Assembly (NCBI GenBank): GCA_037447655.1
Contig: JBBHKE010003025.1
Coordinates: forward strand, 1 to 56,726
Length of the DNA: 56,726 nt
From: Zygnema cylindricum
Lineage: Eukaryota; Streptophyta; Zygnematophyceae; Zygnematales; Zygnemataceae
Reading direction: 5' to 3'
Position numbers and translations under genes: made by a program. Positions 12,570-24,006 of this stretch are shown here, one piece after another. Within the stretch, counting starts at the first letter, position 1. Each line of letters opens with the position of its first letter. The notes below the pieces were generated by a model, which saw only the letters and a program-made list of their open reading frames with translations, was not told the DNA's origin and searched no databases.

Positions 12570-13265
12570 TCCCTACCTAATGTTTGATATTTTCAAGCAT
12601 GTTGTGGACGACTGCTGTCCAATAGAACTTTTCATGACCTATAACGTCACTTGTAATCGGAGTATTCAAGCATATGTATTAAAATATATAAGTTTAGTGA
12701 TGAATACCAACATTTGTTAAGTCTTTTAGGGAGTATTATTTTTTTAGCATGTTCCAACTGATATCCACAAACTTTAAGTACAGAAAAAGATGATGGTTCA
12801 TGTTTGAACAAAACTTAATGTTTGTGGATTTCATTGTGAAACTTGGCAGTCCCTGAATCTAAAGGGGGGAGTACCTTCGCAATTTTCTTCTCAATAAATT
12901 GAGGTCTCAACATTTTTGGTGGATAACGTCGGAAATATTATTTGAGGCTTGCCAAACAGGTTTAATTTGAAGTATTTTGGCTCTAATGAACCAAGTGACT
13001 ATAATAGAAGCTAAAATGTATCATTTCAAGAAATTGGGAAAATTCTATTAGTAATTTGTCAATTCTATTCAAGTGGTTCAGATTTTTAAATGGCCTCAAC
13101 CCTTTTTTGGTTTTTGTTTAGCCTCTCCATGTACCTTCACATCGCGCAACCCTTGTGGAATGGGAACCTGCGTGGACTCTAAGGACAAACCGGGAATGTA
13201 TGCTTGCGTTTGTTCGATTGGATATGCGGCGGACGATACAGACGGTTCTCTCTCATGTGTTCCAG
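11798..13265 (+). CDS. Gene A: two EGF-like exons
   Basis: The exons are 11798-11980 and 13122-13265, both phase 1-1. The first holds NPCGNGLC and YTCKC; the second holds NPCGMGTC and ACVCSIGY with a DGSLSCVP end. Both fit the EGF six-cysteine layout and match gene B closely. The 1.1-kb intron between them carries an (AT)n run at 12523-12566 that gene B lacks. Confidence 0.8.
12523..12566. repeat. (AT)n microsatellite
   Basis: About 22 AT dinucleotides in the EGF1-EGF2 intron of gene A. The equivalent place in gene B (near 38720) has only a short AT-rich stretch, so the expansion happened after the copies separated. Confidence 0.95.
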
Positions 13266-13810
13266 GTGGGTTTTGTTTACTTTCGTCTTATTGCACGAAG
13301 TTGCTTAGAAATTTTAGTTTTTCAAGTGATACAATCGAATACGAATGTGATCATTTACCTATTTCAAATACTCAAAATAGAGAATGATATTCGATCAAAA
13401 TTTGTGCAAATCCAACCTTAGAGGCACAAAGTTCAGATACTTCAAAGGTGTTGCAGACATTTATGATTTTGAAACATTATACGAATTAAGTTTAATCGGG
13501 GGTTCGACACAAATGTACATTTCACAACCTTTGTTCCTTCAATACATCACATAATTTATTGTGCTAAGAAAAATCGTAATGAAAGTCATATTTACATACC
13601 TCCATTTCGATGCACGTTGTTAAAATTGATATTGCAAAAACATTTAATATGTTGGATTATTGACACATGCAAATGCATGAAGTAAACTTTAAAGATGCTA
13701 ACGTGAAACTCTTTTTAGGTTATTAAAACGGTATTTTAAGTTCCTGTTGATATCGACCAAGGTTTTCACTTCAACCTTATTTTTCTCTTCATGGTTTATT
13801 TTTGTTTCAG

Positions 13811-15556
13811 CTGCCGCTAAATTAGGGGCAAAGGAATATGTTGTGCCAGTTGGGGGATCTATTTCTTGCTCGAATATCTTCAACACTTATGGCATCCCAC
13901 AACAAAGCTTTTTAGAACAAAACAAGGTTTTATTTGTATCACTTTTATTGCCCTGTTGTTTAGCGTATTTACCATCGAACCCCTGGTTTTCCTATTCGAT
14001 AACTGCAGCAATTATCATATTGTTTTGGAAAGGGAAAGGTGCAATGGCAACGGTCCTTCTTTGCATAGATGTACGGTATAATGTTGGCCTAACACCATTG
14101 CGAAAGTGGATTTGGGTTGAGCTCCAGAACTTGAATTGCAGCCGGCTACTCCCAAAAGGTGCCAAAGTTAATGTAACCAACTCCATAAGATGTTCCCTAA
14201 TTTATGCAGCGGAAGAGGTAAGTTTACGTTCTTGTGAACCACATCTTTTTTTTTAAATTCAATTTGAATTAATACGTGCTTAGATCTTTCGATCTTGAAG
14301 CAACCCTATTTTTCTTCCTAGAGTGGATTTAGCTATTGGCCCTATTATTTTTGTATTCTAAAATAGCAATTTCATTTGAGTACTTAATTACTGTAAATAG
14401 CTGTTCAATGCAAAATCGGACTTTCCAGGGTGATACATGTGATTCCATCAAGTTTACGTTACAACTCGAGGACAACTTCACACTCGTTGGCCCAGATTCT
14501 CCAAATCCGAGCTTGAGCTGCTCAAATTTGCAACCATATCAACAGGTGGTTTTGGAATACCTTAACCCTACATTTCAAAATCTGGATGCATGAATGGACA
14601 AAGATAGAAAGCGCGATGTCATTTCCCTTGATCTTTGACGAGTTTGTATACTGCTGTATTCACATCATCATGTTCCTAAGCCATCCAAAATAACTAATAA
14701 AATTGTTGTATGCGTTTTACAAATCCATTTTTCCTAGATATGCATTACGAAGGGAGATGTACCATTTCGTGGACCTTGTACCCGTCCATATGGCATTAAG
14801 CGGGGGGAAACGTGCCCAACCATTATTCGTGAACAGATGGATGGAAATGTGACAAAATTCTATTCCCTGAACCCTGGTGTGTATTGTGGTCGTATCCGGT
14901 TATATTCCGACGTTGACAACACCTTTCAGCAAGAGGTGAGAATACTTGCAACACATCAACATTCATTCTACTTTTTAATGTCCACTCCATAAAAAAAAAA
15001 CCGTTCTTTTAAAACATGCAAATTTCGTTGTTTTCCTTTGTAATTCTGATTGGCCCAAGGTTTTCCTTATTCATACTTGCGATTTGCACGTTTATTAGAT
15101 ACCATGTTTCGTGAATAGGCGTGACAGATTAGTATTATGGATGCGAGAAAAATGTGATCTTGGCAATCTCCTATACTAAATATTTTAGACCTTTGTGGTT
15201 GCCTTATGTCATTAAACTAGGGTTTGTAATATCTACTACACGCAGTCTATCTTTGTGGCTCATAATGTTCACAATGGGTGTTGTATCTCTTTTACCTCCA
15301 GGTTTGCTTAGAGAGTGTGGACCTTGGAGGTGCAATAGCAGGATGCAGCGGGACAGCGGTTACATTGGCAACCTCACACAACTGTGCCATTTTGAGAACC
15401 AATTACTTCAAAGATGATCCTAAGACAAAAATTAAACCTTCATCCTTTCTCACTTTAAATAATTTCGCATGTACCAACACTGCACTTAACACTATTCGTG
15501 CGAAGGCCAAAAGTGACAGTACAACTCCCAAAATTTGCACTCCAAAACTGAAATGA
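13811..15556 (+). CDS. Gene A: LysM exons and C-terminus
   Basis: Five exons encode LysM-like modules: YVVPVGGSISC with SFLEQNK; a split half NLNCSRLLPK; GDTCDSIKFTLQL; then RGETCPTIIRE with YSLNPGVYCG; and finally a TSHNCAILRT...FLTLNNFAC module ending PKLK before TGA at 15556. The pattern T-C-x-x-I ... L-N-x-x-x-x-C is the LysM signature. Exon boundaries match gene B exactly. Confidence 0.85.
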
Positions 15557-16119
15557 GAGAGTATAAGGGAAGCTTAGGTCAAATGTGACAAAGAAGGAAA
15601 TTGACTTCTTCCAGACTTTGTCGAAGGATGTTCTTAATAGGTACATTTTAGTTTTTTAGTCACTTATTTTTTTTGCTGAACTTCAATACCTTATTTACTT
15701 CGAACAATAACTTTTGCTGAAAAGTTTTAAGACTGCATTTATTACTCCTTCATGCTTTTGTAGTGGATGACGCTTTTTCGAATTCCAATACTTTACAAAC
15801 TTAAGTGCGAATTTGCAGAACAGTGCTGGAAATTCTAAAATTGATTTTACAACCACTTTTTGGTTTTGGTAACTTGTTATTTTTGAATGTCGATACCATA
15901 ATTCTTTGAAGTAAGAATGCTTAGACTTGATAATAAACAACAATAAACATATAGTGACTGAAAAATATTCATGGAAAACTAACAATAAATAAGAATAAAT
16001 ATTCAATTATTCAAAAGTGTAAAGATAGAAAAAAACAACAATTAAAAATCGGAATTTCTTAGTGGATTTATAGAAAACAAGTTTATAGGTAGTTTTTTTC
16101 ATTTGAAAAAATAGAAATG
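15557..16119. other. 3' region of gene A
   Basis: AT-rich sequence that is homologous to the 3' regions after gene B (41960 on) and gene C (45765 on), so all three gene ends share downstream DNA. No clear polyadenylation signal could be singled out and there is no coding sequence. Confidence 0.55.
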
Positions 16120-16640
16120 TGGATGTGGGGGAAGGGGAGGGATTGTTTCAACCAAAAGATTTTAGGTGAGGGGAGAGGAGGGAAGGGAGAGGAGTGAAGG
16201 GGAGAGGAGGGGAGGAGAATGGACTGGAGAGCTGGAGGGAGGGGAGGGGAGGTAAAGATGGGGAGGGAAAAGGGAGAGAGAGAGAGTGAGAGAGAGAAAG
16301 AGAGATAGAGGGGGAGGGAGGGGCGAAAGTGAACCATTTTTGCATTTCCTTGCATACTCTCGTTGAATTTACGTCTCCTACTCCATCCTTTTGTCAATTT
16401 CCACTTTTTTTGTTTTCTTTTCCTATTTTAATGATATTTTCTCTTTTTTTGTTATTTTCCTCCCATTCTTTTCCCTCCTGTTTTTTTCCTTTCCTCCAAT
16501 TTATTCCTTTTCTATTTTTGTCGTTTGTCTCCTATTTGTCTTTTTCCTCCTACCCAGTCCATTCCATCCTATTTTTGTCCTCATCTGCTTGTCCACTTCC
16601 CCCCACTCTCCCCCCAAATACTCTTCTTCCACCCCCCTAA
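16120..16640. repeat. Purine tract followed by pyrimidine tract
   Basis: Positions 16125-16325 are almost pure GA (GGGAGAGGAGGG-like), and 16380-16640 are almost pure CT (TTTTCCTCC-like). The two halves are imperfectly complementary, so the strand could fold back or form triplex structures. The matching region after gene B lacks it, so it was gained in A or lost in B. Proline/serine-rich frames here are composition artefacts. Confidence 0.85.
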
Positions 16641-16659
16641 ACATCCTTCGGTATCCCAT

Positions 16660-17110
16660 TGCCACATTCACATTCTTATCACATTGCAATACTAGTCACA
16701 TTCATATTCATGTCACATTCAAGTTATTATCACATTGCCATACATGTCACATTCACCTTTATGTAAACTTCACATTCGTGCCACATTGTCATCCACGTCC
16801 CATTCACATTCATGTCACATTGACGTTCATGGCACATCCGCATTCAAGTCACATTCACATTCATGTCACATAGCCATACATGTCACATTCACATTCTTAT
16901 CACATTGCCATACATGTCACATTCATATGAATGTCAACACTCACGTTCATGTGCAAGATTCACATTCATGTGACATTCACAGTCATGTCAAGATTCACAT
17001 TCATGTCACTTTCACATTCATATCAACATTCACATCCACGTCCCATTCACATTCATGTTACATTCCCACACATTAATGTAACATCCATTGTCACATTCAT
17101 TCATTTGCAA
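16660..17110. repeat. CACATTCATGT minisatellite
   Basis: Tandem degenerate units based on CACATTCATGTCACATT (period about 12-18 bp). A shorter array of the same unit lies at 42600-42880 downstream of gene B, in the same position relative to the gene. It is therefore part of the gene-unit duplication. Confidence 0.9.
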
Positions 17111-18060
17111 ACATCCTTGTCCATCCCTTTCTTCTGGAGGTCGTATTCTGGTGCTGAAAATGGGGAGGAGAGCCTAGTTGTTTCCATATTTGCTCTTTTT
17201 CTTACCTCAAACGTGATAGGACATTCTTTTGCAATACATAATATATATAAATAAATGGTCCAATGGAAGTGTATCATTGATTTTTGAAAACGGTAAATGT
17301 GTCATAATGTGTTTGTTTTCTTTGTTCCACGAATTCCCCTTTGATTGGTTTATTTCGTTTCACATTCGGTTTTTCACCGGTACAAAACTATTGGTGGTGT
17401 GCTTAGACAGACGATATATCGCAACAAAGTACGTCGTTACTACGTGTTTTTGACAAAAACCTTCAATTTGATGCATATTTAGCAAATTTTTAATTTTACA
17501 ATGCTTCGCTTTCCAGAATTATAGTAAAAATCAAGGAATGGATCTAAACCATTTTTATGGTTCTAAATCAGAAATCCCTCCAAAGGGAAAACAATTGTAT
17601 CAGTTGTTGAATCGAATTAAAAATAGTTTGTTTTTTTTTTTTTAATTGTGACATGGTTTTGTGCATAGTTTATAGTAGGAATGGGTTATCTTATGATGCG
17701 TCGATAGCAAACCTTCATTTTGAAAACATAATAATGCAATTACCCTCATTTTAAAAACATAAAAATGCAGTGTAGTAATCTTAGCACGTAAAACGAAAGA
17801 ATCGATGGAGCAACGCACAACTCTGGATTGTTTATGTAATAATTACAATATTTGTGTAGTAACGCCTAGTATTGTTAGGCATGTATAATTCTCGTCATGA
17901 AAATTATGAAGTAACTTGTTACTCTAATGTCTACCATTACAGTGCGAAAGGAAGGAAAATACTATTCAGGCTGGATGCCATATTCAAATTGTAGTTGTGT
18001 ATACAATAGTCATTTTGTTGTACATACTACAAAAATTAATGTGTAATTTTCATAGAGTAA
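17111..18060. other. Downstream DNA shared by gene units A and B
   Basis: Non-coding sequence aligning with 42881-43820 (for example the CTTATGATG(C/G)GTCGATAGCAAACC stretch at about 17690 and 43460). It ends where duplicated block 3 starts. Nothing else recognisable. Confidence 0.6.
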
Positions 18061-19614
18061 TTTATTATTGGGGGGTTAAGGGGGGCTTTTGAAATGTTTT
18101 ATCGACTCTAAGCCACTTCGGCATATCGCGATAGAAACGTATCACATAATTCGCTAATTTATCGCTGAAATATAGCGATATTGAGTTTCTCAATTTATTG
18201 ATTCAATATATCGATCATCGAGTACCCAAATTTAGATACATATCGAATATCGACAAGAGTTCCTCCATACACAACACTAACAGAAATGTTTTTATCAATA
18301 TTTTCATACAATACGGAAAGTAAATCCATACAGTATAGTACTTACACACTTTGTGTATAGAATTACAAAAACGCAACTGTACACCACAGCGCCACGTTGA
18401 AAATCATGTTTTGCTAGTTGTAAAATTTGAGACAAAAACTTTTCGTTTACTTGCGATGAAAGACATGAAAGGAAAATTTCGTCAACACAAGAGTGCAAGA
18501 TTTCGCAATTATGGTTCTACGTGTACCATGTGATTTTGTTTAAACTTTTTTTTTTGGATGGTGAGTAACACTCAAAAACATTTGATCATCTTAACTTTTT
18601 TTAAACACTTGTGACAAGATGCTATAGAGTAGAACACACAAAGAATAGCTTTAAATGTTAATAACACTAATTTGGCGCCCCCAAATTTTAACCTCGAACC
18701 TAAATAGAAATGATAATTAAATATTTTCTTTTAAGCTAATATATATACGGTTAAGTAAGTGTTAATGATTATAATTTGGGAGATTTTTTAAAAGTGTTGT
18801 GTAAGTAATGTGTCAATTTGTAATAGAATTGCTAAGTTTTACATACAAACGTAAAGAAATTATGTTAGATAACGACATCGAGATGGGAAAGTAAGAGCCT
18901 TTACCATGGAAACACGCCCCCATATTAAATACCTGGTAATGAAGATGAGAGAAAATCAAGCGAACATGTTTTCACATGTTAAAACGTCAAGTATGTGAAC
19001 AAAGGCAATAAAAACTTCACAATGAGAATGTGTGCTACATTTGGGAGATTATAAAAGCCACTGCGTACCCAACTTGTACACACAGAAAAAAAAAAATTTA
19101 AACAAACTCAGCTTGTGGGAATCACAAAGTAGAAAGAATTTGGAGAAGCATAAAATCCAAATCAATAGAGTAGCCAAATTTAGGCAGTTTAGAAATGTAT
19201 TTATAGTAAAAGTTTCAGAAGGCGTAAGCCGAAGTGAGTCACGATTGGGTTTTAAAACTTCCAAGAGACTATTTTAATTAAAATTGCATCTCATTCTAAG
19301 CTATATAATAAAAACCCTAACACAATTGTACAGTGTTCGGATGAAGATGAGATTTTTGATGAGATGGGATTGTTAAGAGATTATAAAATCAAATGCTTAT
19401 CTATGTTTTATATCTTTGTGTACCTATCTTTCCAATGCTTGTCTATCATGCATGGTCGAATGCGTGGATGCCACGTGTCATTTTCCACCAAGGATTGTCC
19501 CACGTTTGTCTAAAGAAACTCCAATCACAAACATTATATAAAACATAGGATCATACATTGTAATTGTGTATGTTTTGATCTATCGCATTGCATCATGTCA
19601 CAAATGTGGGAATT
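18061..19614. repeat. Duplicated block, copy 3, left part
   Basis: From 18209 this matches window positions 1-1400. The end near 18165-18300 (ATAGCGATAT ... CATATCGAATATCGA ... ACACAACACTAACAG) also resembles, in direct orientation, the other end of the block at 26158-26258, so the whole block is bracketed by diverged direct repeats. It is non-coding. The sequence is interrupted at 19614/19615 by a solo LTR. Confidence 0.7.
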
Positions 19615-20554
19615 TGAAATTGTGTGGTCTCCATTAACCCACAAAATTAGCAGCCTATGTAAAGCCTCTAGGATAATATTTGCCCCTTTCACTTTCTCAC
19701 TCAATAAGTGTTGCCCAGGCACAAAAACATTCTTACCACCCTCCACTCTGTGAGGACAAGACTCCCTTGAGTCAAACGCAACATGAAATCACTGAATTTG
19801 CTCCCCTGAGCAGTAAGTTATGGCTGGCCAAAGATGGCCTATAAATATAAAATGTCACCTGGAGAGAGGCGCCTCAAATACGCTAAGTCCCTTAACTCCT
19901 ACTCATAACTACCTACTACTTTACCCTAGGCCAATCAAAATAGTGTATAGTACAAGAAGGTAGAATGGCCGATTGTACTTCTTGTACGGCCATTGTACAA
20001 CATGGCTTTCTGCTTGACACTTGTCAACTTGGGAGCCATTGTTCCTCCTCCCATCTTGTCAACTTGGGAGCCATCGTTCCTACTCCCATCTTACCAAGCA
20101 TCCAATGATGTGTTGCCACGTGGCAAAGCACGCGGCGCTGTCCGAAAGTTGCCAAAGATTCATTCGGGTTTGGCGGGGGCGATGATGTCCGTCCAATCAT
20201 GTATTTTACAGTGTTAGATTCGCGTCCGCGAACGCCGTTTGACTATAGATGTCGTTTCGTCTATTTTGGTATGTTTAAATCAAAGTGACGTTTTTATAGC
20301 ACTTTAATTAATTACCAAACCATATACGTGTATCGTTTCGTTAACGCCTAAGTTGTGAAGGCGTATGTCCACATAGTACTCCGTAGACCCGGGTTCAATT
20401 CCTACTAAAAGCAACATTTTGGTAATCTATGAATCTGTCTGATTGCCTGTCTACCTATTTCTTTCTGATTATGGCGACAGCTATGGTGACTCTCTCTCTC
20501 TCTTTTGTTTAGAGTCTAAATAAAGAATTGAATATTAATAACTTCTTTTCAACA
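19615..20554 (-). mobile_element. Solo LTR with 5-bp target duplication
   Basis: A 940-bp insertion starts TGAAATTG and ends TTTTCAACA, and is flanked on both sides by GAATT (19610-19614 and 20555-20559). The uninterrupted site exists in block copy 1 at about 1385-1395 (GGGAATTGATAAGG), so the ends are certain. TG...CA ends and a 5-bp duplication are the hallmarks of LTR elements. The ends resemble the copia LTRs at 6042 and 21680, which suggests minus orientation. A (CT)n run lies near 20492 and a tRNA-like B-box (GGGTTCAATTCC) near 20391. Confidence 0.9.
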
Positions 20555-20559
20555 GAATT

Positions 20560-21679
20560 GATAAGGTTTATCGTTACTAATGGATATTAAAAAAACGCAT
20601 AAAAAAACACTCCAACTTGATGTTTGGGCTGTATGTATTGTACAACATTATCACAAATGATTTTCCTTCGTAGTCACAACCTCGCGAGTATTTAAGCAAT
20701 GTTTTTGAAAAAAAATCACCATTGTTTGCAAGGGGCAATTGTAAGCCGATATAATTTCTTCATTCATCAAGATGGAAAAAATTCCCGGTCCGTTTGATAA
20801 GTGATCCTATGTGGACCAATTGTGGTCCAATAATGATCTAACATAAGAGTCTAGCAAATTAAGGTGCGTCTAACGCCGAAAATTGTTGCATCCTGTACAA
20901 TCTTCTCGGTGATAACTGTTCAAGTTTGGGACCACTTGACTTTTGCGTTATCCTCCTTTTTTGAGGAGCATAATCTTCAATCCTCAAAATTGAAATGTCA
21001 ATGTGGCCGTAGATTTTTATGTGTGTCTAATATATAGTTGGAATTGTGTAAATTGTCGCATAGTCTTTGTGTTGTCGCTCGATTGAGCTCAAATTTTTTT
21101 ATTGTATGATAGTTTTATTCGCGGAGGTGATAAGACTTTGATATATTCAAATGTGAGACTCCAAATATCACTCGCACCTTTGTCGCATGACCTCAAAAGT
21201 ACATTTCGCACCACGTTGACACACATTTGACTTGGTGCATTTGCATACAAATTCAGTTAATCCTTCGGTAATTTCTTGCCTGAAATATTTTCCTTCTAGG
21301 GTTGCGGGTAAGTCATTCTCAATTCTCCTCGAAATGTGATAGCTTAGCGATTTTTTTTGGAGATTATGGCTTAAGTACTCATCAATAATTATGTGATCAA
21401 TAATGTATTTTTTCTTTTACCCAGCCACGGCTTCCGCTGCCTGTCTTGTGTGGGGAATTTTGTTATAAAATTGTTGTTGATGTTGCTAATGTTCCCAAAT
21501 TTGGTGAGGTAGGATTTTTTCTTTTTCCGATAATTCCTCAAATGTTTCATATCTTGATTCTATTTGTGCACGTGTTTTGCAGTTTTTCGCTCGGATGACT
21601 TTGTGTCATCTACTTTTTTTATGTCTTGCGTGAAAGGTTACAATAGTAGACCATGCATATTTGATGGTGGGTCATGCTA
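20560..21679. repeat. Duplicated block, copy 3, middle part
   Basis: Homologous to 1392-2457 and 4961-6041. Resumes exactly at the insertion site of the solo LTR and runs into the copia LTR at 21680. No gene recognised. Confidence 0.65.
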
Positions 21680-22683
21680 TGTTTAATTTTTTGACCTCCA
21701 TTGGCCCACAAAATGTCCAGGTTATATGAAGCCTCTAGGATAATGTTTGACCTGTGACTTCCAAACCAAATAAAAGCCACACGGTTTGACAAGAGTTATG
21801 ACCAACTTGACCCCTTTGAAAGCCTGACTCCATTGAGTTGAAAGCAAAAAGAATTTTTGGATTTTCTCCTTTGAGAAGTTAATTTTGAATCGTCAAAGAT
21901 GACCTTTAAATAGAAAAGGTCTCTTAGAGAGAGGTGCCTCAAAAATTTCTAAGTCATGAACACCCTCTCTTAACCCCTGCAACCACTGTAGCTAACCAAC
22001 TAATATAACGAATGTAAGATACAAGAAGGTACAGGTGCCGCTGAACTTCTTGTACGCCAATTGTACAGCATGGCCTTCCCGTTGATGCTTGTGAGTTCTG
22101 AGCTGTAGTTGCTCTCCTTGTAATGTCCGTTGTCCGCTAATGGCAAGCCACGTGTCGCCTGCCGGCATTGGCTCGGAAACCGCCAAATGTCCACTCCGGT
22201 GTGTCGGCTCTACTATGAGCCGTTGATCTGGAATTGACATTTGATTTCGTCCATTGAAGTAAAATATCATTTCGTTCATTTTGTGCGGTTCAATACTTGA
22301 TTGATGTTTGTTTCTTGTCCCGTAATCGGTTAAATGGGATATGTTGCTGCATATATGTTTAAATACCAGTCACACCCTATATACTTACCACTTCATCACA
22401 ACTTAACAGATATGGCGAACGGCTATGACGAACGGCGATCATCTAGAAGGACATATGATCAAATCCTAGTCTGACCGCCTATCTTTTGCAAGGGGCTATG
22501 CCTCTTGCTTCCTTAGCCTGTCTCCTTGTTTGTTTAAGATAACCATGGTTGCCTGCTTGTCCTCAATTACAACGCGAAATATGAGTAGTTGCCTGTTTAT
22601 CCTCAATAACTACGCGAAATATGAGGACTGTAGTAAGACCATAGACTAATTGAGAGATAGAAGATAAAATACCATTTTCAACA
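21680..22683 (-). mobile_element. Copia 3' LTR (block copy 3)
   Basis: Counterpart of 6042-6999, ending CCATTTTCAACA next to the complement of a polypurine tract (CTCTCCCTATTTTC). A local tandem duplication (GCCTG...TCCTCAAT...ACGCGAAATATGAG, near 22550-22625) makes this copy a little longer. Confidence 0.75.
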
Positions 22684-24006
22684 CTCTCCCTATTTTCTAA
22701 TCTATCTTTTGCTTTAGTCCACACTTCTCCCTACAAAATACCAATTTGGGAGAAGGAATCGACTTAGTCATCATGCCTGCTACCATCTCTCCATCCGGTA
22801 TATATTCCAAACTAATCATTTTATTCTCAACCTTCTCTCTTACAAAGCTCAATCAGATATGCATATGTTTTGCTTTAAAGAGATGGTTTAGGTTTGCTGC
22901 AATTGTAATTGCAACTTGATTATCACAAAACATGTTTTGCACTCCATTCTAAAGACCTAAGTTTTGTAAGCAATGATTTCACCCATATTAATTCTTTGAC
23001 ATCTGAGCTAGAGGCTATATACCTAGCCTCTATGGTACACTGAGCAATCACCTTTTGTTGCTTGCTGCTCCAACAAACAAACCCCATTCCCAACATACAA
23101 CACATACCCAGGTGCACATCTCCGCATCTGAGCATCCCCATAACTAGCATCACTCGAAGTGGTGAAGTCAGTATTATCCCCTCCCAAGTGCGGTTCCCCT
23201 CCCAAGTGCAACCACAGATCTCTCGTTCCTATCATGTATCGCATGACTCTTTTGGCAGCTTCCCAATCTTTCTTCCTAGGATCATTCAGACTCTTTAATA
23301 TTCCTACAACTGCTGATATATCAGGTCGGGTATAGTTCATAAAATAGATCAAACTACTGACAACTTGTCCGTACGTAATATTTTGCATAAACTTGCTTCT
23401 TTTTGGTTTTAAGTCAGTATCCAAGACCACAACTCCCCTCGTTTCCTTTCTTTAAATCCATTGGAGTCGTACAACTATTTGACTTACCATTTGAAATTTT
23501 TCAAGCATATTTCCGATTGCTTCTTTTTGAGTTAGCCTAATTTTTTCTTCTCTCTATACCTCTCCATTTGAATTCCCAAAATGTATTTGCCTCTCCCAAG
23601 TTCTTCATTTCATATCTACTCTTTAGATCCTTTTCAATCCATTAATTTTCTCCATTGGTTTACTCAAAATAAGCAAATTATAAACATAGATGGCAATGAA
23701 AATTATACCTTCCTCGTCTTCAAGTTAATAAATGGAGTGATCTGAATTGATTTAGATACATCCCAAACTTGTCAAAAACAAGTTAGCTTTTTGTTCCATT
23801 AGCGTGGAGCCTGCTTTACTCCATAAAGAGACTTTATCAATCTCCATACTTTAATTTCTTCTCTTTTTTTCACAAACCCTTTCGACTGTCGCATGAAGAT
23901 CTCTTCTTCTAGTTCTCTGTGTAAGAAAGTGGTTTTGATGTCCATTTGGTGCAAATCCATGTTTTGCGCTGCCGCTAGACTAAATAGAATCTGACCGGAG
24001 GAAATG
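22684..24006 (-). pseudogene. Copia reverse transcriptase / RNase H relic, second copy
   Basis: Minus-strand relic of a Ty1/copia pol. Reverse transcriptase is at about 24000-23700 (DLHQMDIKTTFLHRELEEE, SLYGVKQAPR) and RNase H at 23430-22920 (YGQVVSSLIYFMNYTRPD, SSDASYGDAQ, WSSKQQKVIAQ). Several frameshifts make it inactive. Its RT end is joined to array 3, and one minus-strand frame reads from GIL repeats of the array straight into RT (24083-23799). Compared with the copy at 7000-8330, RNase H carries a small insertion instead of the AEYMAS duplication. Confidence 0.85.

Larger units (their letters stand above)
11036..15556 (+). pseudogene. Gene A: 5'-truncated C1A protease-EGF-LysM paralogue
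   Basis: Nine exons align one for one with exons 12-20 of gene B and keep the same lengths and phases: 11036-11143 (partial), 11385-11604, 11798-11980, 13122-13265, 13811-13926, 14128-14217, 14429-14545, 14738-14935 and 15302-15556 (stop TGA). All splice sites are GT-AG and no stop interrupts the exons. The signal peptide, LRRs and the catalytic Cys half of the protease are missing: the first exon is cut at about 11036, where satellite flank is joined on, with an in-frame TAG just upstream at 11021. An in-frame ATG at 11042 could give a 474-aa remnant without a signal peptide. The intact exons suggest recent truncation. Function as a protease is ruled out by loss of the catalytic Cys; a LysM product cannot be excluded. 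Confidence 0.85.

Noticed and set aside
11036-15556. Gene A as a functional protease
   Set aside because: The exon with the catalytic Cys, the signal peptide and the promoter are all missing, although the remaining exons are open.
16083-16873. Ser/Pro- and Phe-rich frames in the purine/pyrimidine tracts and His/Ser frames in the CACATTCATGT array
   Set aside because: Low-complexity translation of simple repeats; not conserved downstream of gene B as a reading frame.
20340-20425. tRNA gene
   Set aside because: A and B box-like strings are present, but the T-arm and acceptor stems do not pair and the site is inside an LTR. Kept only as a low-interest finding.
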